From: Runella sp. MFBS21
GTDB lineage: Bacteria; Bacteroidota; Bacteroidia; Cytophagales; Spirosomataceae
DNA: 64,000 bases
Direction: 5' to 3'
NCBI RefSeq assembly: GCF_029433105.1
Contig: NZ_JARNTW010000008.1
Span: forward strand, 186,001 to 250,000
Positions 32,961 through 42,552 of the stretch are shown one piece after another. Every line of letters starts with the position of its first letter. Position 1 is the stretch's first letter. A model generated the notes under the pieces. That model was not told where the DNA came from, did not search any database, and worked only from the letters and a program-made list of their open reading frames with translations. The position numbers and the translations under genes are program-made.

Positions 32961-35690
32961 CTATTCCAGCACCCACCCTAAATACACGATACGTCCGATA
33001 GGTGCCGCACCATATACTTGTACGGCATTAGCATTGAGGAGATTTGTACCGCCAAGGCGTAAACTACTCTTTAGTTTGGGAAATCGGTAGCTGACTTGGC
33101 CATCGAGCGTCCCGAAAGCTTCAATGTATCCTTCATCTACTGGCATAAAATACTGATAACCACTATTGTGACGATAATTAAACGCATAAGTAAGATGCTT
33201 GATAGGCTCTCCATTGACGCCCAAATTGAACTTATGAGTAGGCGTATTGAAGCCCAAAATCAGCCCAGGCACGTCGTTTTCGTTGATATTTGACCATGTA
33301 TAATTAGCGTTGAAATTGAGCTTTTTATGATAAAAATATTCAACACTTGCCAGCACCCCTTGCGTCCGAACTTGGCGGTCGGCGTTGGCCCATGTCTGAA
33401 TCAAACGCCCACGGGTGCGGTCGGTAGTAGGCTTCGCAAAATCACCAGTAGCCGCCGGCAGTGGCACACCCGTAGGAGTGAGACCATCTTCACGTCCATA
33501 AAATCGCAAAGTGCCAATGAAATCGTTGTACAAAGAACGATAATAGCTCAAATCGACGTACAAACCTCTGGCCAACTGCCCTTTGTAGCCAATCTCCCAC
33601 GTATTGACCTGCTCAGGGGCTATTTTTTTGATAGTAATGGGTTTCAAAAAATCAGGATTTGCTTGGCCATTGGGAAGTGCCGAAACGGCATTGAGTCCTT
33701 GGTAGCCTTGTGCAACGTTGCCTGCCACTAACAAACTCCCAAAGTCAAGATAGATAAATTGGTCTAACTGCGCAGGTTGACGATAAGCTTGGGCATAATT
33801 GAGGCGGAGATTGTGCTGACGATTGCTACCTACACTCAAAACCGCCGAAAGGCGTGGAGAAAAGCGTCCGCCAAAATTACGGAATCTATCATAACGCCCC
33901 GCTGCTGCAAGTTTGAGACGATTTTGCCAAAGCGAATAGCGTGCTTGCCCATATATTCCCCCGTCCCAATTTACGATACGGTCACGGATTTGAATATCAT
34001 TGGTATTGGGAGAAATCGGTGAATTGGGGCCGTCAGAAAACAAAGTCCCGGCGGATTGCAGAAAATGCGTACGGTACGAACCTCCTGCAATCAAATTGAG
34101 TTTTTGGATATTCCATTCTCTTTGCGCGCTAAAATCCCAAAAACGAGCAGTGTTGGCAAAAGCCGCCCCACGTACCGTTTTGGTACCGTTGATATCAATC
34201 AAGCCTACGCCGCTGACGATTTGTTCGCGTAATTGATTAAACAAAGGACTTCCTACGGGCAATTGCACTCCCGATGCCAATTGCGATGCCAATGCTTGCG
34301 CTGCTTCGATGCTCTGCCCCCCTGCCACTGCTTGCGGCAAGGTATAATTGGCCGGAACGCCTCCCGTAGGATTAGCCGCATATACATTGGGCAAAGCCGC
34401 TCCCGCCGCTAGGCCATTGCCACGCGCCGCCGCAAATACTTGATTCCATAAAGCAAAATAGTTTTGGGCAAAAGTAGGATAACGTACCCCTGAAGTGGCA
34501 GGAGCCATGGGAGCATTCATCAAGCCACTTGCCAGTGAATTCATATCGTAGGCTTTGCCGCCATAATCGAATACAGTATAAGCCCTTATAAACCACTCAT
34601 TGGTTTTCAATTCGATACGATGCACATCGTATTTCATACCACGCTGTGCGTAGCGGCTAGTGCTTTGAAAAATCCCGTTACTTACCGCCAATTTATATTC
34701 ATAGACGGCTTTCAAGCGATTATTGATTTGCCAATGTAGCGACGGATTGATGCGGAAGTTTCCAGCTTTGTAATTGCCATTATTAAATAGCTTAAAAGGA
34801 TTTCCTGCCGATTCGTTCCAGTTGGCCATTTCGGCTTCGGTATATCCTTGGGTATAAATACGATACGCTGCGCCGTTGTTGAGAGCGGTCAAAGCCGGAG
34901 TCGATACCGTAGACCCAACCTCTCCATAACGGTTGATGGCATTCCAGCCCGCAGGATTACCGGTGGCGTTGTTGAGTGGGTCAGAACCTGCCAATCCTCC
35001 CGAAGTCACTCGCTTGATAGCCGCATTGTTGGAAGACAAAAACTCGTCGGCCTCAAAGTAATTAGCGTTCAATTTAATAGCCCATTTACTACCCAATACT
35101 TTGGCATAGCGAACTTGGGCATCTATCATACTTCGATTTCCTCCTCTAAGCGACGCTGATAAACCTTGGTATTTGAAGGGATCTTTTGAATTCATAAGAA
35201 GTACGCCATTGAAAGCATTAGACCCATAGAGGGCAGAGTTGGCCCCAAATACAATGTCTACGCTTTCTAGATCAAGCTCGCCAATTCCGACCCAATTTCC
35301 ATAATACAACGACGCAGTAGGCGAAGTGACATCTACATAATCGGCCAATTGCACCACCCGCTCGGCTTTGGAGCTATTGAAGCCGCGCGTGCTAAAACTA
35401 GTAATAAGCCAACTCGACTGACTTACATCAATGCCTTTGAGACGTCCTAAAGAAGAAATCAGTTCTGAAGAAGGCTGCTTTTGTAGTTGAGCATTGGTCA
35501 CTCTCTCCACTGTTACGGGAGTTTCCATGAGAGGCTCCGCAGTACGCGAAGCCGAAACAATCACTTCTTTGAGATATAATGTATCCAATTCTAAACGTCC
35601 AACCGAAGTTTTTGGGGGCGTCTGTGCCCTTAAAATGCTCGAAACGATGAGCAGCAAACTCATTAAAAATGAAGTAAACAGATTTTTCAT
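32961..35690 (-). CDS. TonB-dependent receptor, siderophore/cobalamin-type plug
   Basis: The 909-residue protein has a signal peptide (NLFTSFLMSLLLIVSSILRAQ), a short spacer, then a plug with LDTLYLKEVIVSASRTAEPL, TPVTVERVTNAQLQ and SLGRLKGIDVSQSSWLITSF, followed by a long barrel with VDIVFGANSALYGSNAFNGV and a C-terminal RIVYLGWVLE. It has no CarboxypepD-reg-like domain, unlike the receptor at 26689. The ligand is unknown. ATG 35690 is preferred over 35696 for the signal peptide. A -7 box lies 30 bp upstream. Confidence 0.92.
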   Translation of the reverse strand: MKNLFTSFLMSLLLIVSSILRAQTPPKTSVGRLELDTLYLKEVIVSASRTAEPLMETPVTVERVTNAQLQKQPSSELISSLGRLKGIDVSQSSWLITSFSTRGFNSSKAERVVQLADYVDVTSPTASLYYGNWVGIGELDLESVDIVFGANSALYGSNAFNGVLLMNSKDPFKYQGLSASLRGGNRSMIDAQVRYAKVLGSKWAIKLNANYFEADEFLSSNNAAIKRVTSGGLAGSDPLNNATGNPAGWNAINRYGEVGSTVSTPALTALNNGAAYRIYTQGYTEAEMANWNESAGNPFKLFNNGNYKAGNFRINPSLHWQINNRLKAVYEYKLAVSNGIFQSTSRYAQRGMKYDVHRIELKTNEWFIRAYTVFDYGGKAYDMNSLASGLMNAPMAPATSGVRYPTFAQNYFALWNQVFAAARGNGLAAGAALPNVYAANPTGGVPANYTLPQAVAGGQSIEAAQALASQLASGVQLPVGSPLFNQLREQIVSGVGLIDINGTKTVRGAAFANTARFWDFSAQREWNIQKLNLIAGGSYRTHFLQSAGTLFSDGPNSPISPNTNDIQIRDRIVNWDGGIYGQARYSLWQNRLKLAAAGRYDRFRNFGGRFSPRLSAVLSVGSNRQHNLRLNYAQAYRQPAQLDQFIYLDFGSLLVAGNVAQGYQGLNAVSALPNGQANPDFLKPITIKKIAPEQVNTWEIGYKGQLARGLYVDLSYYRSLYNDFIGTLRFYGREDGLTPTGVPLPAATGDFAKPTTDRTRGRLIQTWANADRQVRTQGVLASVEYFYHKKLNFNANYTWSNINENDVPGLILGFNTPTHKFNLGVNGEPIKHLTYAFNYRHNSGYQYFMPVDEGYIEAFGTLDGQVSYRFPKLKSSLRLGGTNLLNANAVQVYGAAPIGRIVYLGWVLE

Positions 35691-35719
35691 AATCAATATT
35701 AAAGGTGGTTTTGAGGGAA

Positions 35720-35727
35720 CAAACTTA
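35720..35727 (-). promoter_or_regulatory. TAnnTTTG -7 box before the TonB receptor
   Basis: TAAGTTTG on the minus strand fits the -7 consensus 30 bp before ATG 35690. No -33 element was seen. Confidence 0.4.
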
Positions 35728-35876
35728 GAAAGAAACCTTTAGGTTGTATATCTTTTCTCGGCTCAAAAAGACCTTAAAATAAGTGTATCCTCAGAAAATC
35801 AGCCATTTAGTTGTATATGACTGGTTTTTCTTAAAAATTCGCTTCACAATTTTTCACCTAAAATCACTTACAGCCA

Positions 35877-36269
35877 ATGTACCAAAAACCATCTGGTGCT
35901 TTTATTGCTGCGTCTTGGATAGCCCTCGCCGCAGGTATGGCAGGATTTATCATCGGCCTATGGAGAGCCGAAATGCTCCTCAACGAAAAGGGATATTATT
36001 TTACCATTCTAATGTATGGATTGTTTTCGGCAGTATCGGTACAAAAGTGCGTTCGCGACCGCTTAGAAGGCATCCCTGTTACAGACATTTATTATGGAAT
36101 CAGTTGGTTTTCGACCATTCTGTCCATTAGTTTATTAGCAGTGGGGCTTTGGAATGCCACCATGCTTGCGAGCGAAAAGGGATTCTATGCCTTTGCTTTT
36201 TTGCTCAGTATCTTTGGGGCTATTGCGGTTCAGAAAAACACCCGCGACAGCGAAGACGCTAAAAAATAA
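35877..36269 (+). CDS. yiaA: YiaA/YiaB-family inner membrane protein
   Basis: This 130-residue protein is two tandem copies of a two-helix module: first [37 protein letters not shown] split over the first pair, then [32 protein letters not shown] in the second. The duplicated LWxAxMLxxEKGxYxF motif is diagnostic of the YiaAB family. The function is unknown. It has its own short transcript, closed by a strong hairpin. Confidence 0.85.
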   Translation: MYQKPSGAFIAASWIALAAGMAGFIIGLWRAEMLLNEKGYYFTILMYGLFSAVSVQKCVRDRLEGIPVTDIYYGISWFSTILSISLLAVGLWNATMLASEKGFYAFAFLLSIFGAIAVQKNTRDSEDAKK

Positions 36270-36284
36270 GCATAAAGAATACAT

Positions 36285-36317
36285 GACTTGGCAAAGGTAA
36301 GCTACCTTTGCCAAGTC
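36285..36317 (+). terminator. Strong hairpin after yiaA
   Basis: GACTTGGCAAAGGTA (36285-36299) pairs perfectly with TACCTTTGCCAAGTC (36303-36317) over a 3-nt loop. A T run is lacking, so it may act as a 3' stabiliser as much as a terminator. Confidence 0.6.
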
Positions 36318-36369
36318 TAGAATACAGGAGAGAGAATCATTCTAGCGATACCTCCAAAATATCATTTGC

Positions 36370-37296
36370 ATGATTACTCGCGTCCTAACGTTGTTTCTTT
36401 GTGTTGGTTTTGTAAAACTCTACGCTCAAAAAAAACAAATCGCCATTACAGTCGATGATTTGCCGTTTGTAAATGAGATTTCGCTTCAAAATTCCGTTGA
36501 GAATACTCAAAAATTGATGGAAACTTTGAAGAAAAATCAAATTTCTGCGATTGGATTTGTCAATGAATCGGCTCTTTACCGAAAATGGGGAGAAGTAGAT
36601 GAGCGAATTGATTTACTCAATACGTGGCTCCTCAACGGGCATTCGCTCGGAAATCATACCTACTCCCACCCTTCCTTCAATGCTACCTCCTTGGAAGATT
36701 ACAAAATTGACTTTCTCAAAGGCGAAAATGTAACCTCCAAACTTACCAAAGCCCACGGCACTGTGTTGCGTTATTTTAGGCATCCATTTTTACAAACGGG
36801 TAGCGATAGCCTCAAAAAATATGGCTTCAACCAGTTTTTGGCACAACGTGGCTATCAAATCGCCCCTGTGACGATTGACAACGAAGATTACATTTTCAAT
36901 AAAGTATATCGCGATGCCTACTTGAAAGGCAATCAAGCCCAAATGCAACGCGCCTTAGAAGCTTATATCACGTATTTAGAGGCTTTGTTTGATTATTTTG
37001 AAAAATTGGCTTTTGTCCTCGAAAATCGCCCCATAAAGCACATTTTCCTTTGTCATGCGAACTTGATTAATAGCCAACATTTTGACAAGGTCATCGCGGT
37101 GATGCAAAAACGACAGTATGAATTTGTGACGCTAGACGAAGCCCTCACCGACCCGATTTATCAAAGTACTGAAACCTATGTAGGAAAAGGAGGGTTTTCG
37201 TGGCTCCACCGCTGGAAACTAAGTAGAAATGTCAAATTCCCTCATCATGAGCCGTCTATCCCCGACGATATTATGAAGCTGTACGAGGCCAAATAA
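36370..37296 (+). CDS. Polysaccharide deacetylase (NodB-homology) protein, secreted
   Basis: The 308-residue protein has a signal peptide (TRVLTLFLCVGFVKLYAQ). NodB motifs: IAITVDDLPF (D-D of motif 1), GHSLGNHTYSHPSFN (H-xxx-H zinc motif 2), and LRYFRHPFLQTG (motif 3). The catalytic aspartate and zinc histidines are therefore present. It removes acetyl groups from a glycan, perhaps peptidoglycan or capsule; the substrate is not determined. It stands alone after the yiaA hairpin. Confidence 0.88.
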   Translation: MITRVLTLFLCVGFVKLYAQKKQIAITVDDLPFVNEISLQNSVENTQKLMETLKKNQISAIGFVNESALYRKWGEVDERIDLLNTWLLNGHSLGNHTYSHPSFNATSLEDYKIDFLKGENVTSKLTKAHGTVLRYFRHPFLQTGSDSLKKYGFNQFLAQRGYQIAPVTIDNEDYIFNKVYRDAYLKGNQAQMQRALEAYITYLEALFDYFEKLAFVLENRPIKHIFLCHANLINSQHFDKVIAVMQKRQYEFVTLDEALTDPIYQSTETYVGKGGFSWLHRWKLSRNVKFPHHEPSIPDDIMKLYEAK

Positions 37297-37327
37297 TGTT
37301 TTGCTCTAAATTGATGATTATTTTTTT

Positions 37328-37723
37328 ATGCATATTGGACATATTTCCTTATTGGTAGCAGACTACGACGAAGCCATTGACTTTTATACCCAAAAACTTG
37401 GATTTGTCCTTTTGGAAGATACGCCCCTCTCTCCTCAGAAGCGGTGGGTACTTGTAGCTCCTTCGCCTACATCAGAGTGTAGTTTATTGCTGGCCAAAGC
37501 CGCCAATGAAGAGCAGCAAATGCAAATTGGGAGACAAAGCGGAGGTCGTGTTTTTTTGTTTTTATATACCGATACTTTCTGGGAAACATATGAGCGCCTA
37601 AAATCCCAAGGGGTTATTTTTTTGGAATCACCACGTCAAGAGCCCTACGGTTGGGTAGTTGTGTTTCAAGATTTATACGGCAATAAATGGGATTTATTAG
37701 AAAACAAAAAGCCTAAAAGCTAA
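37328..37723 (+). CDS. VOC-fold (glyoxalase-like) protein
   Basis: The 131-residue single-module VOC protein has the motifs IGHISLLVADYDEAIDFYTQ KLGF, RWVLVAPSP and a C-terminal FQDLYGNKWDLLE. Metal-ligand candidates are the N-terminal histidine (HISLLV) and the C-terminal glutamate-like position (WDLLE). It starts 31 bp after the deacetylase on the same strand. Its role is unknown; it could be a lyase or a resistance protein. Confidence 0.85.
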   Translation: MHIGHISLLVADYDEAIDFYTQKLGFVLLEDTPLSPQKRWVLVAPSPTSECSLLLAKAANEEQQMQIGRQSGGRVFLFLYTDTFWETYERLKSQGVIFLESPRQEPYGWVVVFQDLYGNKWDLLENKKPKS

Positions 37724-37745
37724 GTACCATTTATTCTCTAAAGAT

Positions 37746-37867
37746 TTGCGTCAGAGACGCAGCACTATTTTTGACCCAAATGGTAGTTTGGGTCAAGCTA
37801 TCACTCCCAGCATGATGTCGGTACGGAATCGTATCGCCGATGCAATGACACAAAGTCCCTGACTTTA
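37746..37867. repeat. Single inverted copy of the 201-bp hairpin repeat family
   Basis: Read on the minus strand this element keeps the order of the array at 6440-7089: AAAGTCAGGGACTTT, ACCGACATCATG, GACCCAAA...TTTGGGTC and GCGTCTCTGACGC. The palindrome stems are identical to the array while loops differ (AGG against GGA, TCT against TCC). About 120 bp are present, so it is a partial unit between a VOC gene and murF-alr. Confidence 0.85.
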
Positions 37868-37944
37868 GTTAATATTAGGTAAACAATTACCTCTATTTTA
37901 TCTATCTCATTTTGAGTTTTACCAAAAACATCAGGCATAACTAT

Positions 37945-37952
37945 TACTTTTG
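37945..37952 (+). promoter_or_regulatory. TAnnTTTG -7 box before murF-alr
   Basis: TACTTTTG fits the -7 consensus 20 bp before ATG 37973. No -33 TTG at ideal spacing. Confidence 0.45.
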
Positions 37953-37972
37953 GCGGAAATTTTCTGACAAAA

Positions 37973-40453
37973 ATGACGATCACAACCTTCCAAAATACGG
38001 ATATTCAAACCAATGCGACTTATTTATTGACTGATAGTCGGCAATTGATTTTCCCTCAGCAAACCCTCTTTTTTGCCATCAAAGGCGCGCGACACGACGG
38101 CCATCAATATATTTTAGAACTTTATCAAAAAGGCGTACGACAGTTTGTGGTAGAGCAAAAATCCCTTTCTGAAGCGTTTATAGCGCAGTTGGAAACTTTG
38201 GATGATGCTCAAATCTGGGAAGTAGAAAGTAGCCTCAAAGCCCTGCAAGACTTGGTCAAACGCCACCGTACTCAATTCGACATTCCAGTCATTGGTATCA
38301 CCGGAAGTAATGGCAAAACCATCGTCAAAGAATGGCTTAGTCATCTTTTAAGTGCTGATTTTCGGATTGTAAAAAGTCCCAAAAGCTATAATTCGCAGAT
38401 TGGCGTACCGCTATCGGTATGGCAAATGAATGATACGCATACGCTAGGGATTTTTGAAGCAGGGATTTCGCAAGTTCATGAAATGAAATCCCTGCAAGAA
38501 ATCATCAGACCGACCATTGGCATTTTTACTAACATTGGCTCGGCTCATGATGAAGGTTTTAGAAGTCGTAAACAAAAAGTAACCGAAAAACTTCGCCTCT
38601 TTACTCAGTGCAAACAACTCATCTATCGTGCCGACTACTCTGACATTGACGAAGAAATCAAGCTTATCCTGAAACCTGTCAATCCTCAATGTGAGCTTGT
38701 CAGTTGGGGACAAAGTCCTGATGCTACGATTCAAGTAGAATGGCAAATCGACCAAGAAAACAGCTACATCGTACTAAATTCGGCATTAGAAGCGTACGAC
38801 AATCATCTGTTTTCTGTTCCCTTTACCGATGAAGCCTCAATTGAAAATATTACTCATTGCATCATACTAATGCTGACAATGGGCATACCCTCTCACGAAA
38901 TTCGTCAGCGGGTATTACGTCTGCGCCCGATTTCGATGCGCCTCGAACTGAAGGAAGGAACTAACAATTGCTATTTGATTGACGACACCTACAACAACGA
39001 TTTGGTAGGATTGAGCATCGCACTTAATTTTCTGAGTCAACAAGAACAACGTCCTCAAAAAATAGCCATTTTGTCGGACTTGCTCCAAACTGGTCAGAAA
39101 GAAGAGGAGCTTTATGCTCAAATTAATACCTTACTTCAAGAAAAAGGCATCCAAAAACTTATGGCGATTGGCGAGGCGTTTGCGCGCAATGCTACTTTGA
39201 TCCAAATCGAGGCCACTTATTTTATTTCTACCGACGATTTTTTGTCGAAACTCACACCTCATTCATTCCGCGATGCACTCATACTTATCAAAGGAGCTAG
39301 ACCTTTTCAGTTTGAGCGAATTGTGCACCGTTTACAACAAAAAGTTCACGGAACTGTACTCGAAATCAACCTTGACGCCCTTACTCATAATCTCAATTTT
39401 TATCGAAGTAAGGTGGGCAACAACACCAAAATCATGGCAATGGTCAAAGCTTTTGCCTATGGCAGTGGAAGCGCAGAAGTAGCGCAGTTGTTACAATTTC
39501 ACCGGGTCGATTATCTAGCCGTAGCCTATGCTGATGAAGGAGTTAGCCTGCGGCAAAATGGGATAGAACTACCAATAATGGTCATGAATCCTTCGCCCAA
39601 CACCTTCTACAAACTCATTGAATACCAACTAGAACCCGAAATTTATAGCCACAAAATACTAGACGAATGGTTGTTTTTTCTGAATTCATCTCTGACAGAT
39701 GCTTCTCCTAAACATCTCATCCATCTCAAGCTTGACACAGGGATGCATCGGCTTGGTTTTACAGAAACAGATATACCGTCGCTAATTAAAAAATTAAACC
39801 AACATCCCCATATTCGAGTAGCGTCAATATTTTCACACCTAGTAGGAGCCGACGAAGCGATTCATAATGATTTTACACAACTACAACTCAAGCGCTTTGA
39901 AGCAGGTTCTTCTCACCTTCAGGAAGCTTTGGGATACAAGCCTTTGCGCCACATCCTCAATTCTGCTGGCATAGTGCGCTTTTCAGAACATAAGTTTGAC
40001 ATGGTTCGATTGGGTATTGGATTGTATGGGGTAGAAGTCAATCAACTCGAACAAAGAGCTTTACAGCAAATTGGCACTTTCAAGACGGTAGTATCTCAAG
40101 TCAAACAACTACCCGCTGGCGAAACCATCGGTTATAGCCGCGTGGGAGTTTTGAGCAAACCTTCGACTATTGCTACCATAGCGATTGGCTATGCCGATGG
40201 CTATGACCGTCGTTTTGGAAAAGGCATAGGCAAAGTTCTCATCAATGGCATGCTATGCCCGGTAGTCGGCAATGTATGTATGGATATGACGATGGTAGAT
40301 GCTACAGGAGTGACCGTACAAGAAGGCGATGAAGTGATTATTTTTGGCAACGATTTGCCGATTTATCAATTGGCCCAACAGATTGGGACCATACCTTACG
40401 AACTGTTGACAGGCATCAGCGAACGGGTCAAGCGCGTTTTTTATAAAGAATAA
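37973..40453 (+). CDS. Bifunctional MurF - alanine racemase
   Basis: The 826-residue fusion is typical of Bacteroidota. Residues about 1-450 are UDP-MurNAc-tripeptide D-alanyl-D-alanine ligase: the ATP motif VIGITGSNGKTIVKEW, NSQIGVPLSVWQ, FEAGISQVHEM and LIDDTYNNDLVG. Residues about 455-826 are PLP-dependent alanine racemase: LEINLDALTHNLNFYR, the PLP lysine in IMAMVKAFAYGSGS, LKLDTGMHRLGF, and the catalytic tyrosine region TIGYSRVG with C-terminal VCMDMTMVDATG. It makes D-alanine and attaches D-Ala-D-Ala in one protein. A hairpin follows. Confidence 0.95.
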   Translation: MTITTFQNTDIQTNATYLLTDSRQLIFPQQTLFFAIKGARHDGHQYILELYQKGVRQFVVEQKSLSEAFIAQLETLDDAQIWEVESSLKALQDLVKRHRTQFDIPVIGITGSNGKTIVKEWLSHLLSADFRIVKSPKSYNSQIGVPLSVWQMNDTHTLGIFEAGISQVHEMKSLQEIIRPTIGIFTNIGSAHDEGFRSRKQKVTEKLRLFTQCKQLIYRADYSDIDEEIKLILKPVNPQCELVSWGQSPDATIQVEWQIDQENSYIVLNSALEAYDNHLFSVPFTDEASIENITHCIILMLTMGIPSHEIRQRVLRLRPISMRLELKEGTNNCYLIDDTYNNDLVGLSIALNFLSQQEQRPQKIAILSDLLQTGQKEEELYAQINTLLQEKGIQKLMAIGEAFARNATLIQIEATYFISTDDFLSKLTPHSFRDALILIKGARPFQFERIVHRLQQKVHGTVLEINLDALTHNLNFYRSKVGNNTKIMAMVKAFAYGSGSAEVAQLLQFHRVDYLAVAYADEGVSLRQNGIELPIMVMNPSPNTFYKLIEYQLEPEIYSHKILDEWLFFLNSSLTDASPKHLIHLKLDTGMHRLGFTETDIPSLIKKLNQHPHIRVASIFSHLVGADEAIHNDFTQLQLKRFEAGSSHLQEALGYKPLRHILNSAGIVRFSEHKFDMVRLGIGLYGVEVNQLEQRALQQIGTFKTVVSQVKQLPAGETIGYSRVGVLSKPSTIATIAIGYADGYDRRFGKGIGKVLINGMLCPVVGNVCMDMTMVDATGVTVQEGDEVIIFGNDLPIYQLAQQIGTIPYELLTGISERVKRVFYKE

Positions 40454-40483
40454 AGGCTAGGAAATTGCTCCCTAGCCTTAGTT
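40453..40483. terminator. Hairpin between convergent murF-alr and coiled-coil gene
   Basis: AAGGCTAGG (40453-40461) pairs with CCTAGCCTT (40471-40479), starting at the stop codon of murF-alr and followed by AGTTTCATTT. It can serve both converging genes. Confidence 0.65.
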
Positions 40484-40501
40484 TCATTTCTATCAATTGA
40501 A

Positions 40502-41143
40502 TCACTGTTTGGTAGGAATTTTGGCTTTGGCATCATCAAAACTCCGTTTTTTAGTTTCTAAGTCCGTTTGCGAAGTAGCTACATCTTTCTCGTTGATTTC
40601 TAAATCCTTTTTAAGATTCGCTAGTTCTTTTTCCGTTTTTTCGATATCTTTTTTGAGACTTTCTCCCTTACGGGTAAGTTTACTAAAATTCTTTTCGGCA
40701 TCTTTCATGGCTTCTTCGGCCACGCGAGCATCATCATATAGAATGGCATCCTCGGCAAATTTTTTCAAGAAAGCTTCTGCTTCTGCATACCCTTTGGTGC
40801 CCTGAGTCACATAAGAACCATTCCCTAAATCCAAGTAAATAAACACTTGCGAGAGCCCCTTTTTAGCACTGACTTGACTTGCCAAATTGATAGGCGAAGA
40901 AGATATACTTGAAATGCTTGCACTAGCCACCCGGTATACCCCTCCTCTGGAGCTATTGACTTTGCCGTATTGTTTTAAATAATCCTCCCAGTACTTTCCC
41001 AAATACTTTTCTTCGATTTTTGTCGTTACATATAAGCCTTCGAAGCTTGCTTTATCAATATCCCTTTTGTCAGGCAAAACAGTCTGAGCCATGCTCGAAT
41101 ACCCTAAAATACATACAATTGCGAAAACAAATATCCTTTTCAT
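40502..41143 (-). CDS. Secreted coiled-coil protein of unknown function
   Basis: The 213-residue protein has a signal peptide (KRIFVFAIVCILGYSSMAQ), a globular part (about 25-130, with GLYVTTKIEEKYLGKYWEDY and YVTQGTKGYAEAEAF) and a C-terminal coiled coil of about 70 residues rich in Lys/Glu heptads (SLKKDIEKTEKELANLKKDL). ATG 41143 gives the signal peptide; 41146 is equivalent. No enzymatic motif is visible. It converges on murF-alr with a shared hairpin between. Confidence 0.75.
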   Translation of the reverse strand: MKRIFVFAIVCILGYSSMAQTVLPDKRDIDKASFEGLYVTTKIEEKYLGKYWEDYLKQYGKVNSSRGGVYRVASASISSISSSPINLASQVSAKKGLSQVFIYLDLGNGSYVTQGTKGYAEAEAFLKKFAEDAILYDDARVAEEAMKDAEKNFSKLTRKGESLKKDIEKTEKELANLKKDLEINEKDVATSQTDLETKKRSFDDAKAKIPTKQ

Positions 41144-41429
41144 CATTAATTTGGTTTTTAATTTTGACGTAAAATAAACCTTTAAGGTCACAACTTTACA
41201 AATAAACATTTACATTTTGTCCGACATTCCACCACATATTTCTATGATTTTTAACAGTTTTCAGCGGAATTCAGTACTTTTATCATAATTCAAACTTATA
41301 TTTATACCCTCGTTCAACTACGATTCAAAGAAAAGCTTCAGTATCTAGTCTGCAAGTCCCTACATTGCCTACTCTCTATGCAGTTTTTTACCAATCTATG
41401 ATGAACTTACATCTCTAAACCTTTTGCAA

Positions 41430-42545
41430 GTGAAGTCTAAAAGTAATCCAAGATTTGTCAACAAAGACAAGAATTTATTTTTTCCTACCCTCAAGAAAAG
41501 AGTAGATGCCTATTTTAAAGAACGCAATCTTTCCAAAAATGCCAACCAAGTCTTAATTGTAAAAACGATAGCTCTTACCGCCCTGTATGTGCTTCCGTTT
41601 ATTTTAATATTGGTTTTGCAGCCTCCTTTGAGCGTCAGCTTAGTGTTATGGTTTATGATGGGAATCGGACTAGCGGGCCTAGGGATGAGCGTAATGCACG
41701 ATGCAAATCATGGCGCTTATTCAGAAAATGACGCCGTCAACTACTGGATAGGCAACATCTATCTTGGTATGCTGGGCGGCTCTACTTTCAATTGGAATCT
41801 ACAGCATAACGTCTTACATCATATGTATACCAATGTGGTACATGTAGATGAAGACATTAACGATAAGCTGGTACTTAAGTTTTCACCCCATACTCCCGTC
41901 AAATCATTTCATCAGCTTCAATGGCTCTATGCCTTCTTTTTTTATGGTTTGCTTTCGCTTTATTGGGTTACTTTAAAGGACTTTATTCAATTTACGATTC
42001 ATATCCGCAACGGCGTCAATACAAACACTAAAGCTCAAAATGCCGTAACGTTGTCTAAAATTATCCTTGCTAAAGTGCTGTATTATGCTGTAATCATCGG
42101 TATTCCTACAATTGGCTTTCACATTCCAGTGGGAGAGGTGATTTTGGGCTTTTTAATGATGCACTTTGTAGGGGGAATTATCTTGACCACGATTTTTCAA
42201 TTAGCTCATTCGGTGGAAGGTACGAGTCATCCACTACCCAACGAAAAAGGGATCATCGAAAACGACTGGGCAATTCATCAGCTCAATACGACTGTCAATT
42301 TCTCTCGTCACAACAAATGGCTGTCATGGTATGTAGGTGGGTTAAACTTTCAAGTAGAACACCATTTATTTCCAAAGATTTCGCATGTTCATTATCCAGC
42401 GTTATCAGGAATTGTCAAAGATACCGCTCAAGAATTTGGCGTACCTTATCTCGAAAACCCAACCTTTGGAGTAGCACTTAAATCTCACATTGCTACCCTA
42501 CACCAACTTGGCAGACTTCCCGACATGAATGAAGCCCTCGGATAA
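41430..42545 (+). CDS. Membrane fatty-acid desaturase (acyl-CoA desaturase type)
   Basis: The roughly 371-residue integral membrane di-iron desaturase has histidine boxes HDANH, HNVLHH and QVEHHLF in order, with hydrophobic helices between. No ATG is available: the frame opens after TAG 41346 and the candidate starts are TTG 41424 and GTG 41430; GTG gives the plausible N-terminus MKSKSNPRFVNKDKNLFF. It introduces double bonds into membrane lipid acyl chains. It ends 7 bp from the convergent response-regulator gene, and the neighbouring kinase/regulator pair is a candidate controller. Confidence 0.9.
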   Translation: MKSKSNPRFVNKDKNLFFPTLKKRVDAYFKERNLSKNANQVLIVKTIALTALYVLPFILILVLQPPLSVSLVLWFMMGIGLAGLGMSVMHDANHGAYSENDAVNYWIGNIYLGMLGGSTFNWNLQHNVLHHMYTNVVHVDEDINDKLVLKFSPHTPVKSFHQLQWLYAFFFYGLLSLYWVTLKDFIQFTIHIRNGVNTNTKAQNAVTLSKIILAKVLYYAVIIGIPTIGFHIPVGEVILGFLMMHFVGGIILTTIFQLAHSVEGTSHPLPNEKGIIENDWAIHQLNTTVNFSRHNKWLSWYVGGLNFQVEHHLFPKISHVHYPALSGIVKDTAQEFGVPYLENPTFGVALKSHIATLHQLGRLPDMNEALG

Positions 42546-42552
42546 AAAAAGC

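Noticed and set aside
35783-36130. 115-codon plus-strand frame overlapping yiaA
   Set aside because: The yiaA frame has the diagnostic duplicated family motif; this is an out-of-frame shadow.
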